The notes below the pieces were generated by a model. It was not told where the DNA came from. It made no database searches and saw only the letters and a program-made list of their open reading frames with translations. Of a stretch of DNA of 64,000 nt, positions 43,470-54,656 are shown in pieces. Both the position numbers and the translations under genes were made by a program. The stretch lies in contig JBOHDX010000135.1 of NCBI GenBank assembly GCA_050700835.1, positions 1-64,000 on the forward strand, given 5' to 3'. Numbering within the stretch: the stretch's first letter is position 1; every line of letters starts with the position of its first letter. The stretch is from JBOHDX01 sp050700835. GTDB taxonomy: Bacteria; Actinomycetota; Actinomycetes; Propionibacteriales; Nocardioidaceae.

Positions 43470-43633
43470 CCCGCCCAGCCTAACGAAGCACCCGGATCGG
43501 GCCGGTCGGAGGCCGCCGACCCGGATGGTGCGCGGATCGGCACAACCGCCGGCGGTCAGACCGGTGCCGATGTGCGCAGCATCCCTGACAGCCCGCCAGC
43601 AGGACCGTCGGCAGCGCAGGGCGGACGCGGTGG

Positions 43634-45790
43634 CTAGACCTTGAGGTCGTCGAGCCAGGAACCGTCGACCCCGACGGTGATCAGCCGCTGCGTGGCCCGG
43701 GTGAGCACGACGTACAGCGTCCGCCAGCCGGTCGGTGACTCAGCGACGATCGCGGCCGGTTCGACCACCACGACGGCGTCGAACTCGAGACCCTTGGTGT
43801 CGAGTCCGTGCAGCACGCTGGCGCGCGTCACGACCTCGGTCGGCAGTGTGTCGAGCCAACGGCGTACCTCGCCTCGACGGCTGACTGGCACCACGACCGC
43901 GATGGTCCCGTCCACCGCGCTGGCCACCTCCCGGATGGCCGCGAGCACCGTCGCCTCAACCTCGGAGTGTTCGGCGGCCCGGTGCTCGGGCTGGGCTCCG
44001 GTCCGGCGCACGGCGTTCGGCATGTCAGCGTCCGGGACGTGCACCCGCGCCACCTCGGCGGCGAAGTCGTAGATCTCGGCCGAGTTGCGGTAGTTCGTCG
44101 ACAGCCGGAACGAGTATTCCGGCTTGTCACCGAGTGCGCGGGTCCGCGCCTGCGCCGCTTCCACCGGCAGCGGCCACGAGGACTGCGCCTGGTCACCGAC
44201 GATCGTCCAGCTCGAGTAGCGCCCACGCCGTCCGAGCATCCGCCACTGCATCGGCGACAGGTCCTGCGCTTCGTCGACCAGCACGTGCGCGTAGGAGTCG
44301 TCCTCGGTGCGCGTGGTGGTGCGCAGCCGGCGCTCCGCGTCGTCGCGCTCGAAGGACATCAGCTGCCGCACGTCAGAACTGTCCCGGTCGGAGTCGTCGA
44401 CCTCGTCGTCGAGGTCCCCGATCAGGTAGCGCAACTCGTCGATCAGGGGTACGTCCTCGACCGTGGGCTGCTCGGGCGAAGCCGCCCAGGACTCGAGCAG
44501 GGTCTCCACTTCAATGTCGCTGAGCAGCCCCTGGGCGTACTCGGCGAGACGTCGGGGATCGCGCAGCCACTGCCAGACCTCGACCGCGTCGAGCCGCGGC
44601 CACCATGCGGCCATGAACGCGGTGAGCTCGGAACTGTCCTCGAGCTCGTTCAGGAAGCCCGTCTTGCCGTCCTCGCGGCCGCGCTCCCCGGTGACCTGGC
44701 GCCACAGCAGGTCGAGCAGCTGGCGGCGGGCGCGTCCTCCCATCCGGTTGCGCTGCTGCCCGGAGCCGAGCAGCCGGCGCCGGATCGACCGCAGCTGTCC
44801 GGCGGACGCGCGCAGCACGTCGTCGCGATAGAACCAGCGGAACTCGACGGGCTCGTCCGGTGCCGCGTCCCGGGCGGCGCGCGCCAGCAGCTGCTCCATC
44901 CGCGCCGATCCCTTGACCACCGCCGCGGCCGGCGTGTCGTGCTCGGAGGCCTCCACACCATCGACGACGTGTCCGAGTGAACGCAGGGTCACGCTCGTCT
45001 CGCCGAGGCTCGGCAGAACCCGCTCGATGTAGCCCATGAACACACCCGACGGCCCGATCACGAGAACGCCGCCGGACTCGAACCTCCGGCGGTCGGTGTA
45101 GAGCAGGTAGGCCGCGCGGTGCAGGGCCACCACCGTTTTCCCGGTGCCTGGTCCGCCACCGATCGTGGTGACCCCACGGCTGGGTGCCCGGATCGCCTCG
45201 TCCTGCTCCTTCTGGATGGTCGCGACGACCGAGTGCATCACCGAGTCGCGGGCCCGCGTCAGCTGCGCCATCAACGCACCGTCACCGACCACGACCATGC
45301 CGTCCGGCGCGTTGCCGGCATCGAGCAAGTCGTCCTCGACCCCCACGACGCTGGCGCCTCGGCAGCGCAGCACTCGCCGGCGTACGACACCGGCGGGCTC
45401 CTGTGCCGTGGCTTGGTAGAACACCGTTGCTGCGGGTGCGCGCCAGTCGACCAGCATCACCTCGCGCTCGGCGTCGCGCAGCCCGATCCGTCCGATGTAG
45501 CGAGCCTCCCCGTCGACCAGGTCGAGACGCCCGAACACCAGCCCCTCGTGCGCGGCGTCGAGGGCGGCGATCCGCTTCGCCGCCTGGTAGACCATCGCGT
45601 CCCGCTCGACCAGCCCACCCTCGTGCCCGAGTCGGGCGCGGCCATGGCCCTCGTCGGCCAGTGCCTGCGCCGCCTTGGCGGCCTCGTCGAGCCGGAGGTA
45701 GACCGCGTCGACATGATGCTGCTCGGCGGCGATCTCCGCATCGGCGACGGCACGCCGGTCGGACGGGCCGGGCGGGGTCGAACCGGACAC
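43634..45790 (-). CDS. helR: HelR/HelD-like RNA polymerase-associated UvrD-family ATPase
   Basis: A 718-residue superfamily 1 helicase-like protein. An N-terminal helical arm (DAEIAAEQHHVDAVYLRLDEA) precedes Walker A GGGPGTGKT, VLVIGPSGVFMGYIERVLPSLGE, a long insert, Walker B HVLVDEAQDLSP, and C-terminal motifs STNYRNSAEIY, HGLDTKGLEFDAVVVVEP and VLTRATQRL. HelD-class proteins dislodge stalled RNA polymerase; actinobacterial HelR also confers rifamycin tolerance. GAAGGAG five bases before the GTG at 45790 sets the start; the frame is open to 45832. An imperfect GGGGC/GCCCC repeat at 45842-45858 lies upstream but is not a clear rifamycin-associated element. Confidence 0.82.
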   Translation of the reverse strand: MSGSTPPGPSDRRAVADAEIAAEQHHVDAVYLRLDEAAKAAQALADEGHGRARLGHEGGLVERDAMVYQAAKRIAALDAAHEGLVFGRLDLVDGEARYIGRIGLRDAEREVMLVDWRAPAATVFYQATAQEPAGVVRRRVLRCRGASVVGVEDDLLDAGNAPDGMVVVGDGALMAQLTRARDSVMHSVVATIQKEQDEAIRAPSRGVTTIGGGPGTGKTVVALHRAAYLLYTDRRRFESGGVLVIGPSGVFMGYIERVLPSLGETSVTLRSLGHVVDGVEASEHDTPAAAVVKGSARMEQLLARAARDAAPDEPVEFRWFYRDDVLRASAGQLRSIRRRLLGSGQQRNRMGGRARRQLLDLLWRQVTGERGREDGKTGFLNELEDSSELTAFMAAWWPRLDAVEVWQWLRDPRRLAEYAQGLLSDIEVETLLESWAASPEQPTVEDVPLIDELRYLIGDLDDEVDDSDRDSSDVRQLMSFERDDAERRLRTTTRTEDDSYAHVLVDEAQDLSPMQWRMLGRRGRYSSWTIVGDQAQSSWPLPVEAAQARTRALGDKPEYSFRLSTNYRNSAEIYDFAAEVARVHVPDADMPNAVRRTGAQPEHRAAEHSEVEATVLAAIREVASAVDGTIAVVVPVSRRGEVRRWLDTLPTEVVTRASVLHGLDTKGLEFDAVVVVEPAAIVAESPTGWRTLYVVLTRATQRLITVGVDGSWLDDLKV

Positions 45791-45898
45791 CGGTCTCCTT
45801 CGTACGCACGGTCGCTGGTCGCGAGAGGGCATCCCAGTCTAGGGGCTACCTCCGCCCCGCTCGTCGTGACCGCGCCGCATTCGGACGTGGAGAAGGAG

Positions 45899-48889
45899 TT
45901 AGGAGCCGTAGACCGCCAGCTCGGTGAGGTCCTGGAAGTCGCAGCCACTGAAACCACCGCCCGGACAGGGGTTGGCGGGATAGCCGTTGGCCGGGTTGAA
46001 CACCTGCGGCGCCACGATGGTGAACCGGACGTACCGCACGTTCGTCGTCTGGGCCGGCAGCGCGATCGAGCTGGAGTGGCCACGATCGGCGGCCACGAAC
46101 CGACCGGTTGCCGGCGACCACGAACCGGCCAGGCCGGTGGTCGACGTCTCGACCTTGTAGTCGCCGGTCGAGGCGCTGGCACCGTCCCCGCAGTTGGCGG
46201 TCGGGTTGACCTGGATCGACGTCACGGTGATCGACTTCGGCAGCTTCACCGTCATCGACTTCGGGCTGGCCGTCGACGGCTTGCCGCCGATCAGGTCGAC
46301 CGTGGTGCTCCAGCCCGTGCCCGGGGACTGGTCGATCGCCGCCCGCGGGCCGCACGAGCCGAAGTCGGGACCGTCGAACGCCGTGATCTTGGCACCACCG
46401 GACCGCGCGGCCCAGTCGCGACGCAGCTTGAAGTCGTGACTGCCCAGGCCGGGCTTGATCCGGACCGCGCCGGCGAAGCCGTCGTAGCCGAGGGACGGGA
46501 CGACGAGCACCTTCGGGTAGCGCCCGACCGGCACCGGGCCGATCGAGTAGTGACCGCTGCTGTCGGTCACGTCGCTGGGGTTGGTGACGAACGGCGAGCC
46601 CTCGAACGCGATCGTGACGCGGACGCCCTTGAGCGGAAGGTGCGTCGCCGCGTCGGTCACGGTGCCCTGCAGCCCGCCGATCGGCCCACCCGACTTCGGC
46701 GGCATGTGGAAGTCGGCGCCCGGCGCGGTGTCGTTGCCGCCGAGCGAGCCGGCGAAGTAGCCCATCCCGCGATGCGAGAAAACCTTCCAGATACCGAAGT
46801 TGCGGGCGCCGCCGTCGATGGCCTGGTCGGCCAGCAGGATCGCGTTGCGCTCGTCGAGGAACGACGGGTTGGCCGGCGACAGTGACATCGCTCTGGTCAC
46901 CAGCGCCTCGGTCTTGCGGCTGCCCAGCCGGGCCCGCAGGTCCCACAGCGTCTGCGCCCAGATCTCACCGTCGCCGTGCACCTCAGGCCCGCCGACCACC
47001 TTGCCGTAGTCGGCGTAGGTGTAGCCGCCACGATGGCCGGTCGACCCGCCGGTGCAGCGCCGTGCGTGGCTGCCGACCGTGCAGTCGATCGGCTCGGTCC
47101 GGTCCAAGAACACGCCCTGACCGTCGTACTGGAACAGCACGATGTTGCCCTGCGTCTTGGTGTCCCGCTGCAGGCGCTGGTCGACCAGGTAGTCCATCGC
47201 GTACCAGTCGCTCCACGCCTCGCCCATCGCCCCCGCCTGCACGCCACCCAGGGTCGAGCGCCCGCGGGCGTCGACGACCAGCCGGTTGGACAGACCGTGC
47301 GTGTACTCGTGGTAGACGGTGTCCGCCTCGTCGCCGACATTGGTCGGCGCGAACGGGTCGCCGACCGGGTACGACGTGTTCGGGAAGTGCTGGAGGTACA
47401 TCTGCATCGTGGGGGCGTGGCCGTCCGGAGGCGTGCTCATGTTGGCGTTGTCGACGTGGTTGCCGTCGGGCAGCCCATGGTTGGTGTTGGCACCGTCGTC
47501 GGTCTGCGCCTGCACGGCGTCATGACCGACGCCGCGACCCCTGGGGTTGACCCTCTGGAAGTTGCCGGCGGCCGGGGTGAAGCCGATCGGCGGCGCCATC
47601 AGGTGGTCGTGCCAGTTGTTGACGAACCAGAAGACCTGGGTGGCGTTCTGGTTGCGGTTGACCTTCCACGAGAACGGCTTGTTCGGGTTCCACGAGCACG
47701 GGTAAGGGTGGCTGCAGAACGAGACTCCACGCAGATGGAACGGCTTCAGTTTGTACGCCCACGAGTGCGGCTTGATCGGGCGGATGATCTCGCCAGGGTT
47801 GGCCTTGTTGTCATCGTTCACGTCGGCATAGGTGCGGGTGTTGTTGCCCCACAGCTGATGCGCGCCGGCCGGAAGCCAGCCGCGCCGGGTGAAGTTGAAA
47901 CTGAGCTGGTGGCCCCCGAACGGACGGTGGCCGGGGAAGTATCGGTAGGCGAGGCCGGTGGACGGGACCTTGCGGTGCGGCTTGGCCGCCACGGGCTCCT
48001 GCGAGACCGCGTCCGCCGACAGGGGCTGGCGGTAGAGCACCGCGCCGTTTGCGGCATCGACGACGGTCACCGCGGGACTGCTCGCCGACATGGTGATGGT
48101 CTCCCACGCGCGGCGGGTGCCGCCCGGAGTCTGGAACAGCACCGGGGTGGCGGTGTCGTTGGGCTCGGCCATTCTTGGCTCTGACAGGTCAGCGCGGGCG
48201 GCACCGATCGCGGCGGACGGACCGGCGATGCGCGGGGCGACGACGGCCGGGGCGGAAAGCCCGCTGACCGGTGACCCCATGACGTTGAGCAGCCGGCCAC
48301 CCTTGGCGACGTTGGCCTGCAGCCCGTTGCCGAACAGCTGCACTCCGCCGGCGCTCTGGACCCAGGACAGATGTGTGATGCCGGCAACGTCGGTCCACTG
48401 GTTGCGCAACGAGAACGTCGCCAGGTCGGACCGGGTCAGACCGAGGGCAGCCAGGTGGCTTCGGACGTACCCCATCGCGACAGTGGCGGCCGAGGCGCGG
48501 CTCGGGAAGGTGAGGAAGCCGTTGAGCCGGGCCACGTCGCGCACCGTCCCGGTGAGCCCGTCCATGCTGACGACCGCCTGGCGGCCCAGCGAGGAGCGCA
48601 GCGAGTGGGTGCTGCTGCGACCGTCCGCCCGCACAGAGTCGCCCAGCAGCCGGGTGCTCTGGGTCGGGGTCGCGCCAGCGCGTACGTCGTAGAAACCCTT
48701 GTCGGACCTGACGGCTGCGGTGTGGCCGGACGGCTCACCGCGCGACGTGGTCAGCGCGGAGGTACGCGAGGTCGCCGAGGGGGCGGCCCCCGCTGACGAG
48801 ATGGCGCTGAATCCGAGGCCGACGGCCGTGGTCGCAGCGATCGAGGACGCCACCACGCGTCGACGAGTGGAACGGGAGGCTGATGACAT
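45899..48889 (-). CDS. Secreted M36 (fungalysin) metallopeptidase with C-terminal binding domains
   Basis: A 996-residue exported protease. A twin-Arg-like basic start (STRRRVVASSIAATTAVGLGFS) and AGA site form the signal peptide; a propeptide of about 300 residues follows. The catalytic domain has HEYTHGLSN (His527, Glu528, His531) and the third zinc ligand Glu557 in GEAWSDWYAMDY. After it come a carboxypeptidase-regulatory-like beta domain (GGLQGTVTDAATHLPLKGVRVTI) and a discoidin/F5-8C-like C-terminal domain, possibly for attachment to polymers. Start ATG 48889 follows AGGAG; ATG 48907 overlaps it. Probably degrades extracellular protein. Confidence 0.92.
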   Translation of the reverse strand: MSSASRSTRRRVVASSIAATTAVGLGFSAISSAGAAPSATSRTSALTTSRGEPSGHTAAVRSDKGFYDVRAGATPTQSTRLLGDSVRADGRSSTHSLRSSLGRQAVVSMDGLTGTVRDVARLNGFLTFPSRASAATVAMGYVRSHLAALGLTRSDLATFSLRNQWTDVAGITHLSWVQSAGGVQLFGNGLQANVAKGGRLLNVMGSPVSGLSAPAVVAPRIAGPSAAIGAARADLSEPRMAEPNDTATPVLFQTPGGTRRAWETITMSASSPAVTVVDAANGAVLYRQPLSADAVSQEPVAAKPHRKVPSTGLAYRYFPGHRPFGGHQLSFNFTRRGWLPAGAHQLWGNNTRTYADVNDDNKANPGEIIRPIKPHSWAYKLKPFHLRGVSFCSHPYPCSWNPNKPFSWKVNRNQNATQVFWFVNNWHDHLMAPPIGFTPAAGNFQRVNPRGRGVGHDAVQAQTDDGANTNHGLPDGNHVDNANMSTPPDGHAPTMQMYLQHFPNTSYPVGDPFAPTNVGDEADTVYHEYTHGLSNRLVVDARGRSTLGGVQAGAMGEAWSDWYAMDYLVDQRLQRDTKTQGNIVLFQYDGQGVFLDRTEPIDCTVGSHARRCTGGSTGHRGGYTYADYGKVVGGPEVHGDGEIWAQTLWDLRARLGSRKTEALVTRAMSLSPANPSFLDERNAILLADQAIDGGARNFGIWKVFSHRGMGYFAGSLGGNDTAPGADFHMPPKSGGPIGGLQGTVTDAATHLPLKGVRVTIAFEGSPFVTNPSDVTDSSGHYSIGPVPVGRYPKVLVVPSLGYDGFAGAVRIKPGLGSHDFKLRRDWAARSGGAKITAFDGPDFGSCGPRAAIDQSPGTGWSTTVDLIGGKPSTASPKSMTVKLPKSITVTSIQVNPTANCGDGASASTGDYKVETSTTGLAGSWSPATGRFVAADRGHSSSIALPAQTTNVRYVRFTIVAPQVFNPANGYPANPCPGGGFSGCDFQDLTELAVYGS

Positions 48890-48966
48890 GCGTGTCTCTC
48901 CTGACATCGACGCGCCGGGGATCGCGGTCAGCCTTCCGCCTCAGGTACGACGCTGGCAAGGCTTCG

Positions 48967-48993
48967 CGTATAACGAAATGAGTGCCGGGTCAC
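48967..48993 (-). promoter_or_regulatory. Possible promoter of the M36 peptidase gene
   Basis: On the minus strand GTGACC (48988-48993) and TATACG (48967-48972) are separated by 15 bp, about 80 bp upstream of the ATG at 48889. TATACG is an unusually AT-rich hexamer for this DNA. The spacer is short, so this is tentative. Confidence 0.3.
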
Positions 48994-49019
48994 GGCGCGG
49001 CCACCCCGATCAACGAGTC

Positions 49020-49796
49020 TCAGCGCCTGCGGTGCTGCAGGAAGGCGTGCATCGCCGCCCGCGCCTCGTCGGATGCGAACAACCGCGCCGACTGGGCCGC
49101 GACATCCTCACCGAGAGCGTCGATGCGGGCCAACAGGGGCACCGCCAGCAGCGCCTTGGTCTCGGCGAGGCCTTGCGTCGAGCCCTCCGACAGGTGCCCG
49201 GCCACCGCCGCGACGGCGTCGTCGAGGCGGTCCGCGGGCACCGCCTCGGTGACGAGGCCGATCCGGACGGCCGTGGTCGCGTCGAAGCCGTCGCCGCCCA
49301 GGAAGTAGCGCGCCGCGGCGCGGTCGGTCAGGCGTGGGAGCGTGGTCAGGGAGATCGCCGCAGGGGCAAGGCCCAGGCGCACCTCGGTGAACGCGAACGT
49401 GACGGTGTCCGCCGAGATCACGACGTCGGCGGCCCCGACGATGCCAAGCCCGCCGGCGCGCACCGGTCCCTGCAGCCGAACCACGACCGGCTTGGGCAGC
49501 GCGACGATCTGCCGCTGCAGCGCGACCAGCCCCCTGGCACCCTCCTCCATCCCGTCGGCGACCGCCTCGGACAGGTCGGCGCCGGAGCAGAACACCGACC
49601 CGCTCGCGGCGATGACGACGACACGTACGTCCGGTGCCAGCGCGGCCGTGTCGAGGCACCGGACCAGATCGGTGACGAGCCGGCGGGACAGGGCATTCCG
49701 GTTGCTCGGCGAGTCAAGCGTGAGCGTTGCCACGGCACCGTCGATGCGCAGGCGTACCAGGTCGGTCTGGTCGGTCTGGTCGGTCTGGTCGGTCAC
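49020..49796 (-). CDS. Enoyl-CoA hydratase/isomerase family protein
   Basis: A 258-residue crotonase-fold protein. The oxyanion-hole segments are VFCSGADLSEAV and LGIVGAADVVISAD, followed by FAFTEVRLGLAPAAISL. It should hydrate an enoyl-CoA in the operon's pathway. The N-terminus is M-TDQ-TDQ-TDQ-TD, encoded by a 9-bp repeat at 49761-49793, directly after the GTG start (SD GAGGAG); the repeat is probably a disordered tail of variable length. It is the last gene of the run 58441 to 49020, 22 bp after the preceding dehydrogenase. Confidence 0.9.
   Translation of the reverse strand: MTDQTDQTDQTDLVRLRIDGAVATLTLDSPSNRNALSRRLVTDLVRCLDTAALAPDVRVVVIAASGSVFCSGADLSEAVADGMEEGARGLVALQRQIVALPKPVVVRLQGPVRAGGLGIVGAADVVISADTVTFAFTEVRLGLAPAAISLTTLPRLTDRAAARYFLGGDGFDATTAVRIGLVTEAVPADRLDDAVAAVAGHLSEGSTQGLAETKALLAVPLLARIDALGEDVAAQSARLFASDEARAAMHAFLQHRRR
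49761..49793 (-). repeat. 9-bp tandem repeat encoding TDQ at the hydratase N-terminus
   Basis: GTCGGTCTG (plus strand) occurs in register at 49761, 49770, 49779 and, with changes, 49788. On the minus strand it encodes consecutive Thr-Asp-Gln. Slippage would change the protein length in steps of three residues without a frameshift. Confidence 0.9.
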
Positions 49797-49818
49797 CGTG
49801 GCTCCTCGGTCGGGGCTG

Positions 49819-50988
49819 TCAGTAGGACTTGGGCAGCCCGAGCGTGTGCTGGGCGATGAAGTTCAGCACCATCTCCCGGCTCACCGGCGCGATCCGGGTG
49901 GTCCGCGAAGCCACCAGCAGACCGGCGATGCCGTACTCGCTGGCGATCCCGTTGCCACCGTGCACCTGCACGGCACGGTCGACGACATGGCAGCACGCCT
50001 CGGCGGCGGCGTACTTCGCCATGTTGGCGGCTTCACCGGCGGCCAGATGGTCACCCGCGTCGTACAACGCCGCTGCCTTCTGGGTCATCAACCGGGCCAG
50101 CTCGATCTCGATCGCCGACTCGGCGAGCGGATGAGCGACAGCCTGGTGCGCGCCGATCGGCTGGCCCCAGACGTCGCGGTCCTTCACGTACGCGGTGGCC
50201 CGGTCCAGGGCGTACCTCGCGAGTCCGAGTGCGAACGACGCGGCCATGATGCGTTCGGGGTTGAGCCCGGCGAACAGCTGTGCGAGGGCGGCGTCCTCCT
50301 GGCCGATCAGTGCGTCCGACGGCAGCCGCACATCGTCGAAGAACAGCGTGAACTGCCCCTCGGGCGACACGATCTCCATCTCGATCCGCTGGAAGCTGAC
50401 GCCTTCGGCGTCGGTCGGCACGACGAACAGCGCCGGTTTGAGTGCGCCGGTCCTGGCATCGTTGGTCCGCGCGACGACGAGCACCGCCTCGGCCTCGTCC
50501 ACCCCCGAGATGTAGGTCTTGGTGCCGGTCAGCAGCCAGTCGTCGCCGTCCCGCCGGGCCGTGGTGGTGATCCGGTGAGAGTTCGACCCTGCATCCGGCT
50601 CGGTGATCGAGAACGCCATCTTGGTCGTGCCGTTGGCGAAGCCGGGGAGCCAATGCTCCTTCTGTGCAGGGTTTCCGTACGCCGCGATCACCGTGGCGCA
50701 GATCGCGGGCGACACCACCATCAACAGCAGCGGGCAGCCGGCGGCGGCCAGCTCTTCGCACACCGCCGCGAGGTCCCCGATGCCTCCGCCTCCCCCGCCG
50801 TACTCCTCGGGCACCGCGACGCCGAGGTAGCCGAGCTTGCCCACCTCGGCCCACAACTCGTCGGTCTTCGCGCCGGCCCGCGCTTTGGCCGTGAACCACT
50901 CGCGGCCGTAGGTCGCGGCCACGCCGGCCACGGCCGTGCGCAGGGCGATGCGCTCGGGCGACTCACTGAACGCGGAGGCGTCAGGCAT
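49819..50988 (-). CDS. Acyl-CoA dehydrogenase
   Basis: A 389-residue medium-size acyl-CoA dehydrogenase. Conserved elements are MAFSITEPDAGSNSHRITTTA (flavin/substrate loop), TKTYISGVDEAEAVLVVARTND, and the C-terminal QVHGGNGIASEYGIAGLLVASRT. It overlaps the carboxylase alpha-subunit gene by 8 bp, so it belongs to the operon. It is the second of two dehydrogenases here; the other (54653-55852) is not a close copy, so they may act on different intermediates. Confidence 0.92.
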   Translation of the reverse strand: MPDASAFSESPERIALRTAVAGVAATYGREWFTAKARAGAKTDELWAEVGKLGYLGVAVPEEYGGGGGGIGDLAAVCEELAAAGCPLLLMVVSPAICATVIAAYGNPAQKEHWLPGFANGTTKMAFSITEPDAGSNSHRITTTARRDGDDWLLTGTKTYISGVDEAEAVLVVARTNDARTGALKPALFVVPTDAEGVSFQRIEMEIVSPEGQFTLFFDDVRLPSDALIGQEDAALAQLFAGLNPERIMAASFALGLARYALDRATAYVKDRDVWGQPIGAHQAVAHPLAESAIEIELARLMTQKAAALYDAGDHLAAGEAANMAKYAAAEACCHVVDRAVQVHGGNGIASEYGIAGLLVASRTTRIAPVSREMVLNFIAQHTLGLPKSY

Positions 50989-53059
50989 CGTCGGGATTCC
51001 CTTCCTGGGCGTCGATCACCGCGAGCACGGCACCGGCGGCGACTTGCCGCCCGGGCTCGGCGCGCAGAGTGGTGACGACTCCGTTCGCTGGCGCCACCAG
51101 GGTGTGCTGCATCTTCATCGCCTCGAGCACGAGGACCGTCTGTCCACGGGACACGCTCTCACCCTCGTTCACCGCGACGGACACGACGGCTCCCGGCATT
51201 GGTGCCACCAGCGAGCCGGCGCCGACGGTGTGGGCGGGGTCGGTGAACCGGGGCAGCACTCGAAGGGTCACCGCGCCGCCGGGACCATCTACGTCGAATG
51301 TGTCGCCGGGACCGTGCGTGACGTGATACGTCGCCACGACGCCGCCGTGAGCCAGGCGTACCGCGTGGGCCGTCACCTCGACCACCTCGACGTCCGGGAG
51401 GTCCGGGCTGGACCAGCGCCCGCGCTCGTAGGCCCACGACACCCGGACCACGGCCGGACGATCATCAGCCCCCTGTGCGGCTGGGACGACATCAACGTCG
51501 AAAACTCGGGCGGTGAAGGTGACGCTGGCCGGAGCCGAGGGCACGTTGCGCCAACCCGGGGGTACGCCTGGCTGCACCTGTGCGTTGGCGACCGAGGCGG
51601 CGGCGCGGCCCAGCGCCGCCGCGAGTGCGTACACCGCCTGCGTCGGCCCGTCGACCAAGGGGACCGCCCAGGCCTGATGGCGCTGACCCAGCAGCCCCGT
51701 GTGCACGTCGCCGTCGCGGAAGCTGTCGTCGCGCAGCGCGCGCACCAGCAGGTCACGATTGGTCCGGAGCCCGTGAATGCGGGCGGCGCGCAGGGCCGCT
51801 TCCAGCGTGCAGACGGCCGAGCCGCGGTCTGGTGCCCACGCCACCACCTTCGCCAGCATCGGGTCGTAGTGCACGGACACGTGGCTGCCCACCTCGACGC
51901 CGGAGTCCAGCCGCAGGGCGGCGCGGGACGTTCCCGGGGACCCGAAACGACTGGCCACCCCGGGCAGCTCGAGCGCACGCACGACACCGGTCTGCGGTTG
52001 CCAGTCGGCGGCCGGGTCCTCGGCGTACAAGCGCGCCTCGATCGCGTGACCCGTGGGCGGCGGAGGCTCACCGGCCAGATGACGGCCTTCGGCCACGGCG
52101 ATCTGCAAGGCGACGAGGTCGAGCCCGGTGACGCACTCGGTGACCGGGTGCTCCACCTGCAGCCGGGTGTTCATCTCCAGGAACCAGAAGTCCGAGTGCC
52201 GCTCACCCGCCACCAGGAACTCGACCGTGCCCGCGCCGACATAGCCGATCGCCTCCGCGCCGGCCCGCGCGGCCGCGTGCAAGGTGGCGCGTGCCTCGTC
52301 GGACAGCCCGGGTGCCGGAGTCTCCTCCACGACCTTCTGGTGCCGCCTCTGCAGGGAGCAGTCTCGTTCGCCCAGGACCCAGGTTTGGCCGTGGATGTCT
52401 GCGAGCACCTGGACCTCGATGTGTCGACCGGCTTCGACGAAGGGCTCACAGAACACTGTCGCGTCGCCGAACACGCTCGACGCCTCCGCCCGGGCCGCAC
52501 GGACCGCCTCCACCAGCTCCTCCGGTGACCGGGCGACCCGCATGCCACGGCCGCCTCCGCCTGCAGAAGCCTTCACCAGAAGGGGAAACGCCTCCGGTGG
52601 CACGACCCCGTCTGGGTCGAAGTCGGGCAGCACGGGTACGCCGGCCTTGGCCATCAGGGCCTTGGCCTCGATCTTCGAACCCATCGACGCCATCGCCTCC
52701 AGGGGCGGCCCGACCCAGGTCAGACCGGCATCGAGCACCATGGCCGCGAACGCGGGATTCTCCGACAGGAATCCATAGCCGGGATGCACGGCATCGGCGC
52801 CGGCGGCCTGCGCCGCCGCGACGATCAGGTCGCCGCGCAGATAGGTGTCGGCGGCCGAGTCGCCGGGTAGACGCACCGCGAGGTCGGCCTCGCGCGCATG
52901 CGGCTCGGATGAGTCGGCGTCGGAGATGACCGCCACCGTCGCGATGCCCAGATCCCTGCAGGTCTTGAAGATCCGACGGGCGATCTCGCCACGGTTGGCG
53001 ACGAGCAGCCGGGCGATCGGCCGGATCGTCTCGTTGCATCGCTCGTTCATCGCACTCAC
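50981..53059 (-). CDS. Acyl-CoA carboxylase alpha subunit (biotin carboxylase-BCCP)
   Basis: A 692-residue fused subunit. The biotin carboxylase part (1-450) has LLVANRGEIARRIFKTCRDLG, KASAGGGGRGMRVARSPEEL (ATP-grasp glycine loop), EMNTRLQVEHPVTE and the C-terminal VHYDPMLAKVVAW. A middle domain follows, then the biotinyl domain with VLEAMKMQHTLV, Lys649 carrying biotin. It carboxylates biotin with bicarbonate and ATP for the adjacent beta subunit. The beta gene ends 1 bp upstream. Architecture matches methylcrotonyl-, geranyl- and propionyl-CoA carboxylases; the substrate is set by the beta subunit. Confidence 0.93.
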   Translation of the reverse strand: MSAMNERCNETIRPIARLLVANRGEIARRIFKTCRDLGIATVAVISDADSSEPHAREADLAVRLPGDSAADTYLRGDLIVAAAQAAGADAVHPGYGFLSENPAFAAMVLDAGLTWVGPPLEAMASMGSKIEAKALMAKAGVPVLPDFDPDGVVPPEAFPLLVKASAGGGGRGMRVARSPEELVEAVRAARAEASSVFGDATVFCEPFVEAGRHIEVQVLADIHGQTWVLGERDCSLQRRHQKVVEETPAPGLSDEARATLHAAARAGAEAIGYVGAGTVEFLVAGERHSDFWFLEMNTRLQVEHPVTECVTGLDLVALQIAVAEGRHLAGEPPPPTGHAIEARLYAEDPAADWQPQTGVVRALELPGVASRFGSPGTSRAALRLDSGVEVGSHVSVHYDPMLAKVVAWAPDRGSAVCTLEAALRAARIHGLRTNRDLLVRALRDDSFRDGDVHTGLLGQRHQAWAVPLVDGPTQAVYALAAALGRAAASVANAQVQPGVPPGWRNVPSAPASVTFTARVFDVDVVPAAQGADDRPAVVRVSWAYERGRWSSPDLPDVEVVEVTAHAVRLAHGGVVATYHVTHGPGDTFDVDGPGGAVTLRVLPRFTDPAHTVGAGSLVAPMPGAVVSVAVNEGESVSRGQTVLVLEAMKMQHTLVAPANGVVTTLRAEPGRQVAAGAVLAVIDAQEGNPDDA

Positions 53060-53060
53060 C

Positions 53061-54652
<1,592 letters not shown>

Positions 54653-54656
<4 letters not shown>

